From Zygnema cylindricum (Eukaryota > Streptophyta > Zygnematophyceae > Zygnematales > Zygnemataceae): a stretch of 64,000 bases of DNA. The DNA is taken from contig JBBHKE010000089.1 of the NCBI GenBank assembly GCA_037447655.1, positions 226,679 through 290,678 on the forward strand, given 5' to 3'. Position numbers and translations under genes: made by a program. This document shows, piece after piece, positions 20,261 to 32,394 of the stretch (positions within the stretch are counted from its first letter, which is position 1; each line of letters opens with the position of its first letter). The notes under the pieces are model-generated. The model was not told where the DNA came from. It did not search any database and worked only from the letters and a program-made list of their open reading frames with translations.

Positions 20261-21049
20261 TTTTTTTTTCTCCTCTGCTTTTTTTGTCTTTTCTTTTTTC
20301 AGCGTTTCATTTTTATCATTACCTTTTAAATCATCAATATTGTTTTACTTATTGTCAATTATACTTTTGATTGTTTTTTCGAATTAAATGAGCAAATTGT
20401 CTCTGGAGTTATATATTTTTCTGTAGGAATTTTATTTAATTATTTATTTGTTTTTTCCTTTAGTATCTTTGTGTTATGTTTTAGTCATTATTATATCCTC
20501 TTTTTCTTGTTATATATTTTAATTAGTTTTTTCGGTAGGCAATCGAATCAGTTGTAGAGTTTTATATTTTACTAAAGGAATTTCACTTTTTTTTTCGAAT
20601 TCATTTTTTTTTCATTATCTTTTAATTATTATTATTATTATTGTTTGTTGTGTTTTTTTAATAATTTTATGCAATGGCATCAATTGTGAGTCCACAACTT
20701 TTCGAAGTCATTTCCCCCTTATTTTTTTATTTTTTTTGGTTTGAAACCTCTTTTTCCCAGTTAACATTCAACAATTATTATTGTTAGTATTTGATTTTTT
20801 TCAATTTTGGTTTAATAATTATTTTAGGTCGGTGATAGCATCAACTGTGGAGTAAATTTTTTATTTGAAGTAATTTTCCCTTAGTTTTTGTCTTTTTCTT
20901 TCAACTGTGTAAAGTTGATAAAGTGAGATCTTAGAGAGAGGTTGGTCCACAGTAATTACGGTGAGACGTACTCGAAAACAAGTTCATGCAATCAATATCG
21001 ACTTCTTAAAAGGTTTTGGAATAGAAGTTTTTCCATCACTTTGTCTTTT
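20261..21049 (+). other. T-rich non-coding DNA
   Basis: Poly-T and AT-rich stretches. No exon is supported. Confidence 0.5.
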
Positions 21050-21175
21050 GGAACGAGTTGGTGGGAAAGAGGAGCTTATTTGATGTGGATTGGATGTGTT
21101 GGGACATCAGAGACACAAGGAAGGTGGCAATATGTGACATCTCGTGCACTGGCTGTTGCTCTGGGAGAGGCACAG
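21050..21175 (+). CDS. Possible exon, unrecognised
   Basis: Open, evenly composed segment ending at GCACAG|GTAGGC and reading TSWWERGAYLMWIGCVGTSE and ALAVALGEAQ. The 5' boundary is unclear. It is followed by a CT microsatellite. No family is recognised; a degraded upstream part of the synthetase gene is conceivable but not shown. Confidence 0.25.
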
Positions 21176-21186
21176 GTAGGCCATAA

Positions 21187-21345
21187 TCTCTCTCTCTCTC
21201 TCTCTCTCTTCTCTCTGCCCCTCTCTCTCCCTCTCCCTCTCCCTCTCCTCTCCCTATCTCTCTCTGTCTCTCCCCGTCTCTCTCTCTCTTTCTCTTTCTC
21301 CTCTGTCTCCAACTCTCTCTCTCTCTCTCTCTTTTCTCTCTCACT
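21187..21345 (+). repeat. CT microsatellite
   Basis: TCTCTCTC with C-rich interruptions. Confidence 0.9.
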
Positions 21346-21602
21346 CTTCCATCGTGTTCTCTGTCACTCAGTGTATCTGTTGGTATGTTGTCCCTGTGCC
21401 TGTCCCTATCCCTATCCTTTTTCTGTCCTTCTCTGCTTGCTTGTTAGTCAGTCGCTCTCTTTATCTGTCTCTCTCTGTTTCACTCCATTCTAGTTCATCT
21501 GCCTTCCGGTTTCTATCTCTGTCTCTTTCTCTTTTTGCCTATTTCCTTCTCCTTACTTCACTTCACTGATTCTGTCTTTCTCCTTCCTGTCTGTCTGTAC
21601 AG

Positions 21603-21714
21603 ACAGTCACTGCGAGGCAGACGGACAGTCACAGTGAGGCAGTTTCTTCCAGTCCTGCATTTGTATCGACAGCCCCTTCTTTCTCCTGGAGCGACAGCCG
21701 CAATGCTTAGTCAG
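21603..21714 (+). CDS. Possible exon, unrecognised
   Basis: A strong acceptor (TCTGTCTGTACAG) and donor (AGTCAG|GTGGGT) bound 112 bases open in two frames (QSLRGRRTVTVRQFLPVLHL or TVTARQTDSHSEAVSSSPAF). GC content is clearly above the surroundings. No homology is recognised. Confidence 0.35.
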
Positions 21715-21774
21715 GTGGGTTTTGACAACTAGTGGATTGGTAGAGAGAAGGTTATTTAAGTATCTATGGTGGGT

Positions 21775-24345
21775 AGTGATTGACATGTATCTTGTATTTT
21801 ATGTATTTTTACTTTTCTGTGATTTGTCTTTTACGTGATTTGTCTCTTCGGTATTTTGTCGTTTATATATTTTGTCTTTTGTGAATCTTGTCCTTTGTGG
21901 ATTTTGTCTTTTGTATATTTGTCTCGTTTGTATGCCTTTTCCATTTTTTTGTGTTTTACATATTTTCTCTTTTTGTATTTTGTCTTTTGTGTATTTTGCC
22001 CTTTATATGTAATGTGTCGTTTATATATTTAATCTTTTATGTTTTTTGTCCTTTATACCCTTGTCCTTTGTGTACTTTGTCTTTTGTATACTTTGTCTCT
22101 TGTGTGTTTTGTACTTTCCATTTTTGTCTTTTCCATTTCCTCTTTAATGTATTCTGTCTTTTATGCATTTTGTCGTTGCATATTTCGTATTTTCTCTATT
22201 TTGTCTTTCGTTTAGTTTGTCCTTTATGTGTTGTCTTTTTTATATTTTGTCTTCTATCTACTTTTTCCTTTCCACTTTTTGTCTCTTGTATATTTTGTCT
22301 TTTGTATATTTGTCACTTGTGTATTTTTCTTGTGTAATTTCTTTTGCCCAATTTGTCTTCCATATATTTTGTCTTATATATTTTGTCTCTTGTGTGTGTT
22401 GACTTTTATATACCGTCTTTTGTGTATTTTGTCTTTTTTTTGTATTTTGTCTCTGTTATTTGTCTTTTATGTATTTCGTCTTTTGTGTATCCTGTCTTTA
22501 CATATTTTGTCTTTTGTGTATTTTTTGTATGTTGTCTTTTGTCTGTTTTGTCTTATTTATATTTTGTCTTTTGAAAATTTTGCCTTTTGTTTATTTTGTC
22601 TTCTTTAGTATTTTGTCTCTTGTGTATTGTCTTTTATGTACTTGACTTTTGAGTAGTTTGTCTCACATGCACTGTCTCTGTACTTTGTCTTTTGTGTATT
22701 TTGTCTTTTCCATTTTTCTCTTGCATTTTGTCTTTAATAGTCTTTCATGTATTTTGTCTTTTATGTATCGTCTTTTCTATCTTTTGTCTATTGTGTATTT
22801 TGTCTTTTTATAATTTATCTTGTGTAGCTTGTCTTTTATATGTTCTAACTTTTTTGCATTTTGTCATCTATGTTCTTTGTCTTTTCCATTTTTTGTCTTT
22901 TCTGTACTTTGTCTTTGCTGCATTTTCTGGTGTATTTTGCATTTTTCGTCCTTTGATTTTTTGTGTATTTTGTCTTTGTGCATCTTGTCTTTTATGTATT
23001 TTGATTTTTGTGTGTTGTCTTTTCTGTGTTTTGTCTTTTCTGTACCCTGTCTTTTGAGTGTATTGTCTTTTTGTCTTTTGTAATTTCGTTTTTTATGTAT
23101 TGTCTTCCATGTTATTTTCTTGTGTGTTTTGTCATATATGTTTTTTGTCTTTTGTGTACTTTGTCTTTTGCATATTTTGTCTCGTGTATTTTGTCTTTTC
23201 TATTTTTTGTCTTTTATATTTTTTGTCTATTTTTTTATTTCGTCTTTTGTGTATCCTGTCTTTCATGTATTTTTTCTTTTGTGTGTTTTGTCTTATACAA
23301 ACTATGCCTTTTTCATATTTTGTCTTTTTGTATTTCTCGTGTATTTTTTTTGTGTTTTGTCTTATATGAGCTTTATCTCTTGTGTGTTTTGTCTCTTTTA
23401 TATTCGTCCTTTATGTATTGTCTTTTGTGTGTTTTGCCCTTTATGTATTTTGTTTTTTACGAAATTTCTTTTTTGTGTTGTCTTTTGTGTATCTAGTCTT
23501 TTATGTATTTTGTCTTTTGTGTGTTTTGTGTTTTCTGTACTTTGTAGTATATGTACTTTGTCTTTTCTGTATTTTGTCTTTTCCACTTTTGTCTTTTCTA
23601 TATTTTGTCCCTTATAATTTTGTCTTATTTGTATTTGTCATTTGTGTATTTTGTCTTTTTCTAATCTGTTTTTTCTATGTTTTGTCTTTTTGTTTCCTGT
23701 TTTTTTTTATATTTTGACTTTTTTGTATTTTGTCATTTCTGTATTTTGTCTTTTAACGTACTTTGTCTTTTGTGCAGTCTTTTGTGTATATTGGTCTGTT
23801 CTATTTTGTCTTTCCTATATTTTGTGTTTTGTTTATTTTGTCTTTCATGTATTGTCTTTGTGTTTTGTCTTATGTGTATCTTGTCTTTTATGTATTTTTT
23901 TTGTGTGGTTTGTCTTTTTGTACTTTGTATTATGTGTACTTTGTCTTTTGTGTATGTGTCTTTTTCATTTTTTGCTTTTTATGTATTTTGTCTTTTATCT
24001 ATTTTGTCTTGTGTATTTTGTCTTTTCCATTTTTGTCTTTTCTATACAGTCCTTTACAATTTTGTCCTATATGTCTTTTGCCATTTGTGTATTTTGTCTT
24101 TTTGTATTCTGTTTTTTTATATATTTTGTCTTTTTGTATTCTGTTTTTTTTATATTTTGACATTTTTGTATTTTGTCTTTTTTGTATTTTGTGTATATTT
24201 GTATGTTCTATTTTGTCTTTTCTATATTTTGCGTTTTGCTTATTTTGTCTTTTATGTAATGTCCTTTATATATTTTGTCGTGATGTTTTGTCTTATGTGT
24301 ATCTTGTCATTTATGTATTCTGTATCATTTTCTATTTGGTTTTTT
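21775..24345 (+). repeat. 2.6-kb TTTTGTC/TTTTGTGTA cryptic repeat
   Basis: Imperfect array of words such as TTTTGTCTTTTGTGTATTTTG, with about 20-base periodicity, strongly T/G on the plus strand and almost devoid of A-runs. It makes long Phe/Cys/Leu 'proteins' in all three forward frames, which are artefacts. It lies in a presumed intron upstream of the synthetase exons. Confidence 0.9.
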
Positions 24346-24878
24346 TTTATCTTCTTTTTTTTCAATTTTTTCTTCTACTTTTTTGTCCCTTTTGGTTCAG
24401 TCGGTTGGGGTTGAAGGAACAAATGTATGGGAATTTCTAATGTGGTTATTATAACATTGAAATTTCACATGGGATGTGTTGTTGGTGTTGTAGCGAATGG
24501 AAGTCGCAGACACATTCTCATTTACATATTTTTAACATTGTCTTACATTTATCTGGTCTTGTTTTGGTTATGTTTTGGTTAATTTCTAATCATATTATCC
24601 AACATTTGGTCAAAACTGCATAACATTGACAAAAGATGACAAAAATTGTCCAATTCATGACCATAATTTGTCCAGAAAATATAATGTTAGAATATTCATA
24701 ATGATGTGATTAACCATACAAGTTCTGTCTTGTTTTGAAAAATAAACGTGAACTCCGGAAAGCTTGCGATCAGACATAGTCGATGTGTGAATTACTCTAA
24801 ATGCTTATTTTCGAGTCGAGAGAATTCATTACTTCATATTCTCAACTTTGTTTCCTTTGGAACTCTATTGTGTAACAG

Positions 24879-26686
24879 GGATGATTTTCTTCCCGTTGCA
24901 ACATCCAGACCAGAAACTTTGTCAGGGGAGGAGACACAACAGTAGCCATTCGTTCAGAGGTGAGAATCAAATCTGCAAAAAAAAAAATACTGTGCAAATT
25001 GTACGCTGTTGTTTACTTGATTGTTTGTTTGTTTTTTGTATCCATTCGTCTTTTCTCTTTTTTTCCCGTATAAAACTTGAGAAGCTTAGAAGTTCTCGTT
25101 TTATTCATTATAGTTATTTGAATACCTTGTGAATTTGGTTTCTTTATAAGGCTACAGTTTAACTGAAAGCTGTTTCTATTGCAGGATGACCGATGTCGTC
25201 AATTTGTGGGGAAAAAGGCTGTCGTCCCCATGAGTGGTAAAAGAGAAATCCTCATTATTGCAGACGAGGTAGATACGCTAAGTATATAAAATTACTGGCA
25301 ATCTCTTATCGCCGGAAAGTATGAAAGTCTAACTGAAATGGTCTCTTGCCTGTTATTTTTTACTATCCATCCGAAAAAAAGCTTGTAAAACGTCATGTTA
25401 CCTGTGTTTTGACTGTCGGTTCTATTTTGGCAGTATGTAGACCGAGAGTTTGGAACAGGAGCTCTGAAAACCACTCCTGGGCCAAATGACAATTCGCAAT
25501 AATTGGTCAGCGAATCGGTTTACCCATCGTAAACATTATGGCGAAAGACGGAAGTTTGATTGAAAACGTTTAGAGGTGTTTGTAGGTGAGCATTTGATGA
25601 TTTTTGTCTTTTTCTGGTCATGTATGTCAGTGTCGTAGGTTCGTTTTCTGTGACATTTCACACCACTCCACGGCCCATCGCTGGTAGAGTTACTAAATTG
25701 TAAGCGTTAACACTATTATCACTAACTACTCTAATTATGGGTTGTAACGTGGAACGTTGTGGGACACTTAACTGCATAGTGTAATGACACTAATTTGCGA
25801 TTTTGGGTAAAAAAAACACTCACTGGAATTAGAGTGCTATTCTTCTGTGAAATCCTTTTAAAAGGTACAGATTTGTGTAGGATGTTATCTCGGATCAGTT
25901 GAAGGTCACATTAATTCATACTTTTTGGTAAACAACATTCTTGATTTCCAGAGTGAAACCATAAAACAGAGTTGGTTTGGAGATAGTGTGGTTTGGTCAT
26001 CATTTTAGTGTTGAAATTGGGTTCTATGTGGGCCTAATTGCAGTTTAAGGATGTGTGTTTTGGGCACACATGCCCCAACATGATATACTTTGATATATTG
26101 GGCATGGATGATATAACCAAAAAATATTTGTGGATTGTCACATTTGCTGAACAGTGGTTTGGGCCGATTTGAGGCGAGAGAGAGGTTGTGGGCTGATTTT
26201 GAAGCATCCGAACTGGCTATTAAAACCGAGCCTCACACTGTACGAGTTACACGATCACAACGAGGAGGAGAGGTAAGAGAGGGTTATCACATGCATGTTG
26301 GCATTTCTGGGGAGAGTGTTTGTGGCTCTGTTTGTCGCCTTTGTTTTGCGAGAATACGCTCACACTTGTACAGTGATTTTTTTTCCTTATTTCATCTAGT
26401 TATGAATGGCTGTGGGACTTCGTGAGTGTCTTTTATTTTGAGATGCACAGGAAATTTTCGTCTAATTCCCTTTACATGGTTATAGTTAATGGGAACACTT
26501 TATCGTTGTGTTTTTAGGATTTACTGTGTGTTTAATGGAGATTAAGATGCTAGGATTATCTGGATGAAGGTGGTGGAGCCTTTAGTAAGCCGACAACGAT
26601 TTGTCAAAATGGCCCCACTGGCTGAGCCAGCTTTGGCTGCGGTACAAAATGGAACTCTTCAAATTGTTCCCGATCGGGTTCAAAAG
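24879..26686 (+). pseudogene. Valyl-tRNA synthetase (organellar/bacterial type), broken partial gene
   Basis: Five exons with consensus borders: 24,879-24,959, 25,185-25,268, 25,434-25,585, 26,155-26,272 and 26,570-26,686. They encode, in family order, DDFLPVATSRPETL, GKKAVVPMSGKREILIIADE, YVDREFGTGALK, GLPIVNIMAKDGSL, GLGRFEARERLWADFE, HTVRVTRSQRGGE and VVEPLVSRQ. This is the CP1 editing domain and return strand of class I ValRS, which charges tRNA-Val and hydrolyses Thr-tRNA-Val. The reading is broken: a shift near 24,930 (after RPETLSG, before DTTVAIRSE), one near 25,488 (after GPND) and one near 25,568. The usual Trp of SKQWF is Arg (CGA, 26,597-26,599). Neither HIGH nor KMSKS was found. 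It could be a pseudogene, or a real gene seen through base-level assembly errors with its other exons far away. Confidence 0.8.
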
Positions 26687-26924
26687 GTGAGTTCATATTA
26701 TAATATCCGAAATAGGTGGAAGGTGAAACACTCAAAATGTTTTCTGCACCCAAATTTTATTAGTGGGATTGCAACAATTTTCTCAAGACGATTTACCACT
26801 TTCCCTCTTGTGATTTTTAATTAAGAATATGATACTACTTGTATGGATTATAGAAGAAGTATGTACAATGTATAATGTATAATAGAGGAAGTAGAGGTTT
26901 GGGCAAACTTGTGTAAATTTATCA

Positions 26925-27860
26925 GAAAAAGGTGTGTTAAATGGTGTATAGTTTTCAAAAAAAGGTGTGTTTTGCGAAAAACTGGTGTAATTTATCCAAA
27001 AAAGGTATGTTTGTGAAAAACTGGTGTTTATTTATCAAACAAAGGTGTGTTTTGCGAAAAACTGGTGTAAAATTATCAATAAAAGGTGATTTTTTTAAAA
27101 ATTGGTGGCAACTTGTATGTAAAAGGTGAGTTTTTTGTAAACAAGGTGTTAACTTGTTCAAAAGGTGTCAATTTATCAAAGAAGGTGAGCTTTTCAAAAA
27201 CTGGTGAAAATTTATCAACTGAAGGTGAGTTTTTAGAAAAAGATGTCAATTTATCAAAAAAATATGAGTTTTTCCGCATATAGTGTCAATTTCTCAAAAA
27301 AAGACTCCAAAGTTTGTGTCAATTTATCAAAATAGGTGTGTTTTTCCAAAACTGGTGTCAATTTATCAAAAAAAAGTCAGTTTTTCAAAATCTAGTGTCA
27401 ATAAGTAAAAAAAAGTTGAGTTTTTCCAAAAATGGTGTCAATTTGTAAAAAAAGGTGATTTTTTTCGAAAACTGGTGTTAAATTATCAAAAAAGATGAGT
27501 TTTTCCAAACCTGGTGTCTATTTATTTATCAATAAAAGGTGAGCATTTTCTAAAACTGGTGTCAATTAATCAGAAAAAGGTGAGTTTTGCGGAAAAAGGC
27601 GTCAATTTATCTAAAAAAGGTGAAATTCTCGAAAACAGGTGTTAATTTATCGAAAAAAGGTAGAGTTTTCCAAAAAAAGGTGTTAATTTATTAAAAAATT
27701 CGAGTTTTTCAAAAGCTGATGTCATTTTTTAAAAAAAAAAGTGATTTTTCGAAAAAAAAGGTGTGAATTTATCGAAAAAAGAGAGCTCTTCCAAAAATTG
27801 TGTGAATGCAGTTTATCAAAGAAGGATGCAGTTTCTCAAAAAATGTGCAGTTTTCAGGAA
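26925..27860 (+). repeat. ~38-base minisatellite rich in splice-donor-like GGTGAGT
   Basis: Roughly 25 units of the pattern AATTTATCAAAAAAGGTGAG then TTTTTCCAAAAACTGGTGTC. Many units contain AAAGGTGAGTTT, matching the consensus 5' splice site. It begins ~240 bases after the last recognised synthetase exon, whose own donor is CAAAAGGTGAGTT. Small forward and reverse frames across it are artefacts. Confidence 0.85.
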
Positions 27861-28030
27861 AGTGCTTGGTTAACAAAGAGCCTTTGAGATTGAGGCTCTT
27901 TTTTCAAACTTTCTTTTCACATAAAATGTTTCGCACCGAGATTGCGGAGAGGGCCGTTTTCATCTTCGCATCCGATGGTAGAAATGTCCTCGGCACGCAG
28001 CATCAGAAACACAACAAGCTGTTAAACTAG
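27861..28030 (+). CDS. Possible terminal exon or chance frame
   Basis: After the minisatellite, an open segment reads MFRTEIAERAVFIFASDGR then a basic tail ending NKLLN and TAG at 28,028-28,030. The GC content and codon mix are better than those of the surroundings. No family is recognised, and whether it belongs to the synthetase transcript is unknown. Confidence 0.25.
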
Positions 28031-29070
28031 TTTTTTTTTGTTTTTTTTTTTTAATTTAAATACTAAATACTCAAAAACGCCTTTAGTGTTTCCCACAGAC
28101 AACCACATGAGGCTTTTCAACGCTGGGAAGGATTCACCTTAATTCGCTATAAAGGACAAATGCAAATATTAAGGATATAAATATTCTAGCAAAGCAACTG
28201 AATGGTGAACAACATTTGTCTTTTTGTTCTGTCACCTTCATTATTAAAACTCTATACAAAAGTGAATAGAACACAGTCGAACATCACATATAGGATATGC
28301 GCAGTCGAATTTTCAAAGATATAGGGCCTAATATTGGTGATTGAACAAGCAAACTGTGGAACAAGTTCTTATATCTAAAGTCACATTTAAGAACAGACAT
28401 GTGAATGGTATTTCATTTAACACTCTCCTAAAAGTTTCTGGTGAGTGCCATCTTCCCCAACGCCTCCATGAACTGCCACAATCAAAAAAAGAAAAAAAAG
28501 AAAAAGGTTAGGGAAGAAGTTTAAATAAGAACAAAAATTTGCTAATGGTGCTACACGGGAGTTGTGGCTCGATTAGAAAAGTGTTGCAGAAAATGGAAGA
28601 TGACCGGTTCGAGAAGTCAGAGATCTGTTTAAGAAGGCTGAAATTTTTGCAAAGAGGCCCGTGGTTAAGATAGAGGGGAATTTGGTGTATATATCTGACC
28701 TCTACTTCCAATCGAAAACCTGAAAAAACCTATATATCCATGCCATATATTTGCACATACGAGTGTCTACAACCAGTTCCCCCCTTATTTGTTTTTTCAT
28801 TTTCGACATTAACGGAGACTCAAATATGTCACCTACATTTTTAGAAAAGTGAAAATCATATCATGAGGAACATAAATTTTGAGAAAGTAAAAAAAGATTA
28901 GTTCCGGGGCAAATCAAACCCATCCCAGTTGAAAAATACACCTAACACAACACTAGAAAAACATGAAATACTATCCATTATAGCCCTACCCATTTTGGCT
29001 TAAAGAAACCTTAACGCGATTCATCTAATTAAAAAAAAACTCTCAACAAGAAGAATTAATGAATGAAATG
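28031..29070. other. Intergenic, weak signals only
   Basis: AT-rich. A tRNA-like pair of boxes (TGGCTCGATTAG at about 28,566 and GGTTCGAGAAGTC at about 28,605) and a 43-codon frame at about 28,544-28,675 overlap. Neither is convincing. Confidence 0.3.
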
Positions 29071-29084
29071 AATGGAAAGTGAGA

Positions 29085-29188
29085 TGGAGATGGGAGGGAT
29101 GGAGAGGGGGAGGGAATATAGGAATGGAATGGGGGGAGAGGGAGAGGAGGGGGAGAGAGAGGGAGAGGGGGGGGGAGAGGGAGAGCGA
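29085..29188 (+). repeat. GA-rich simple repeat
   Basis: GGGAGAGG-type purine tract. The adjoining segment RSQPLSKSTLPGKLNPEG, ending at CCGAAG|GTAGGC, is open but lacks an acceptor. Confidence 0.8.
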
Positions 29189-30265
29189 TCTCAACCACTC
29201 TCTAAAAGTACTCTTCCTGGGAAGCTCAACCCCGAAGGTAGGCGATGTAACCCCTGAGAGATTATTCATTTCACGTCCCCATATTGATCCCTTAAAACCT
29301 GTTCTCTACAAAAGGCCACAATTTTTTTAGCTTTTGGTTAGAGAGCCTCCTCCCAACCCTTCAGAACCTCCTCGCTTTTGGTTGGAGAGCCTCCTCACAA
29401 CCCTTCATAACCTCCTCCACTGTACGGCCAAGGACTGAGGAATAGTTGTAAAACCAACGCCGCAAAACATCAAGGTATATCGAAGTGAGGCTAGGTCAAA
29501 AAAAATTTCAATAGCTCCCCTCCCCCCCCCCCCCCCCCCATTGGGCGCGCGCTCGTGGGGGGAGTGGGGGGGGGCAAGATTTTCCGTACGATTTCCCGTA
29601 TTGGATGTGTACGGACACCTACTTTCTACCAAATATATCACGATGTAATATGTTGTTCCTGGTGCGATATATCGAGGCCTCTAACCGATCGATAATCGAT
29701 ATATCGAATATTGAATTTATTGCGATGTGATTTTACCCGATACACAACATTAAAAAATAGTAAGACCTGGTATGGTGAAATACAAAATTTTGTAATATAC
29801 CTCAACTTTCGTGTGATGTAACTGCCCCCTAATTTATCCATCTAACACTATTTAAGATACACATTCCCGTAGTGTATCCCTTGCAACCTATGCTCGCATA
29901 GTCGACATTTCAGTATGTGACAACAGGTTCGCGTGATTTTGCGTGTCTTTATTATTAGGAATTAATTTTGAGAGCGCTTTCACGTGTAAGCTCCTCTCAT
30001 TTTTAGGTCTCGACGACGTTATCTAACACTTTTTGTATACGTTTGTACCAAAAAAATAGCCGTTTTAGTACGAATAGGCGCATTTCGTACACTATACTAC
30101 TTAAAAACCGTCTAAAATAGAGTCAATGCAGCTAACTAAACCATAGGTGTATGTGGTAAAGAAAAAAATAGTATTTTTTTTTTGTTTAAGGTTTAAGGCT
30201 TAAGGTTTAGGGGCGCGGATATAGTGTTAATAATGTAGAAGCGATTTACGATGTAGTGTGCCGAC
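29189..30265. other. Intergenic with short duplications
   Basis: A CTTTTGGTTAGAGAGCCTCC segment is duplicated at about 29,332 and 29,370. Poly-C and poly-G runs occur at 29,518-29,575. AT-rich 29,640-30,260 has scattered TA-family words (AGCGATTTACGATGTAGTG at about 30,240). No gene. Confidence 0.4.
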
Positions 30266-30268
30266 TTA

Positions 30269-31084
30269 GGGTACAGTCCCATGTACTTGTAACTTAGCGA
30301 ACATATATTGTGTTTTAGCGTTGATCCAGCGGACACGGATTTCAGGTGTCCCTATGTCTAACAACGAGATTGTTACCTGAGGGTGTGACGATTGTAAATG
30401 TCAACAATGCCCATGACGGTTGTCAACATTTTCCCTTTATAAATCCGCCATGGTTTCCCGATTTTGTTTTTTAGTATTTTCTCACTCTACTTGGCATCAA
30501 AATACGCCCAAAGATAGTCAAAAGAAATCGTTTTTAGAGATCTTTCATTTGATACCATTATTGACGATTTTCATTACAAGAATTGTGAGATAGGCGGGGT
30601 AATGGGAGAGGGAAAGAGAGAGAGAGGCGCTTTCACGGACTTCACTTTTGCGAAATGGTGTCCGTTAGTCAAGACCCCTCCACGGCCCTTGTACGGAAAT
30701 CACCGCACGGAAAATAGTACGCAGAGGCTGAAAACGTGCAATGGTTTTTTTTTTGGGTACTGCGCGCACAAAAGTTGTAAAAAACTTATGATTCTTGCGA
30801 CAGCATCTGTCTATTCGCTCACCTCATGGAACTTTTTTTTAAATCAGCTCGCGGGGTGATTTTATGTAAAGTTTGAACATGTGCTGGAAGGACGCGAAAG
30901 TGGGTCGAAATGCGTTAGACGACTTGACCACAAACTGCACTACATATAAAGTTTCAAGGTAACGCAACATGTACGGTGGTAAGTTTATTTTTTTTGGTAC
31001 GGCTGCGGATTTTCTCGTTTTTTTCTAAGTTATGCAGGAAAACGACAAAAAATACCTGGAACTTTAGCACAAGCGAAAGTACCC
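30269..31084. mobile_element. GGGTAC-ended TIR element, short form
   Basis: Left GGGTACAGTCCCATGTACTT preceded by TA; right GCGAAAGTACCC followed by TA. It is 816 bases. The interior CCGCCATGGTTTCCCGATTT matches the other family members. Confidence 0.6.
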
Positions 31085-31131
31085 TAAGGCACTAAGTTTG
31101 AAATAAATCGAAAGAAAAAAACCCGTGCTTA

Positions 31132-31995
31132 GGGTACGTCCCCATGTAATCAGTACTTTAATAAAGTATTTTGGACCGTAGTAAAGATTCTCCGTACTAC
31201 TTTGAAGAGCGTCCCTATGTGCGAAAATGAAATCGGAACTTTGAAATGTTACGGTTGTAGACGTAGGTACAACTTGTGACGATTGAAGCCGACTATGAAA
31301 CTTCCGACGATTAGTGACGTCAACAAAAACAGCGACAGTGGTAGACGTGTAGATTTCTGTGAAATTGTAGATGTTTAGGGTTTGGTGACATTGTGACGTC
31401 ATGCTCACTTGTGACAACGTCGACGTCACTGATTCGATAACTTTCCGCCATGGTTTCCCGATTTCGTTTTTTCTACTTTTGTCACTCGACTTGCCATTAA
31501 AAAAAACCTAAATTTTTTCAAAAATAATATTTTTAAAAGATCTTTCATTTTATACCAATATTGTCGTGTCCCATTCTAAAAAGTGTGAGATAAAAGCGAT
31601 GGTGTGCATGAATGAAAGTGGAGTTCCAAGACCCCTGCAAATTTTTTCCCTACATGCGTGTGACGGGCACGGAGAAAAATAGCGAGGACTCTCGTCCTAA
31701 AATTTTCCCACTCTTGTGGCGCGTGCGTGGGTCGTTTTTCATTCGCTGTTTGGGCGGTACTTGAACTAAAATCACCCCCTCGAGGTGATTTTGGATGAAG
31801 TTTTTTTTGGACTGGATTCTCTTGCCCGGGGGTCGAAAAGGGGAAAACGCCAAAATGCGTTCACATGACGACAAACACGCCGTACATTCAAAGTATGAAT
31901 TGACGTTCACTGTACTTTGGTATAAACGATTTTCTCGTACGGCTAAAGTGTTTGTCAAAGTTCCCTAAATTTTAAGGCAAAAAGACAGAGAAAAG
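31132..31995. mobile_element. GGGTACGTCC-family element, right end eroded
   Basis: Starts GGGTACGTCCCCATGTAAT and follows the 12,322-14,013 element through both its left third and right third (about 85-90% by eye), but the middle ~800 bases including one CTCGAG palindrome are missing. The second palindrome survives at about 31,778. The right terminus is not recognisable. Confidence 0.6.
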
Positions 31996-32394
31996 TAGAT
32001 ACCTTAAAACAATTCAATTTCAACTTTGCGGCTAAGAACTTTCACCGTGGAGCTCACGTAACGACAAAAAGTGACTGTCTGCGACCATTTTATTTACATG
32101 TGGTTTACATGTGGTTGCCGCAGTTTTGTTACCGTAAACGTTCGTCGGCCGTGTGAATTGCTAATTTTATTATGACGGTCGACGTCCGCAAGCGCGGCAA
32201 AACTTTAAGCGGTTGAAACAATTTTGAAAGTCAAAGTTTGTCAAACAGATTGACCGTCAAATTTGTACTCAACGGTACTTTATTTGTACCAATATGTACT
32301 TCAAACGTACATTTTTTGAAAAACTGACGTAAGTGACTGTGCGCAACCAAAACAGTCACTGTCATGAGCAATCCCCTAATTTTATTATGACGGT

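Noticed and set aside
21835-24440. A dozen Phe/Cys/Leu-rich frames of 60-245 codons in all forward frames
   Set aside because: Product of the TTTTGTC repeat, where stop codons are rare in every forward frame; all three frames are equally open.
28544-28675. tRNA-like boxes or a 43-codon peptide
   Set aside because: Box A and box B matches are weak, no cloverleaf closes, and the peptide has no acceptor, donor or recognised family.
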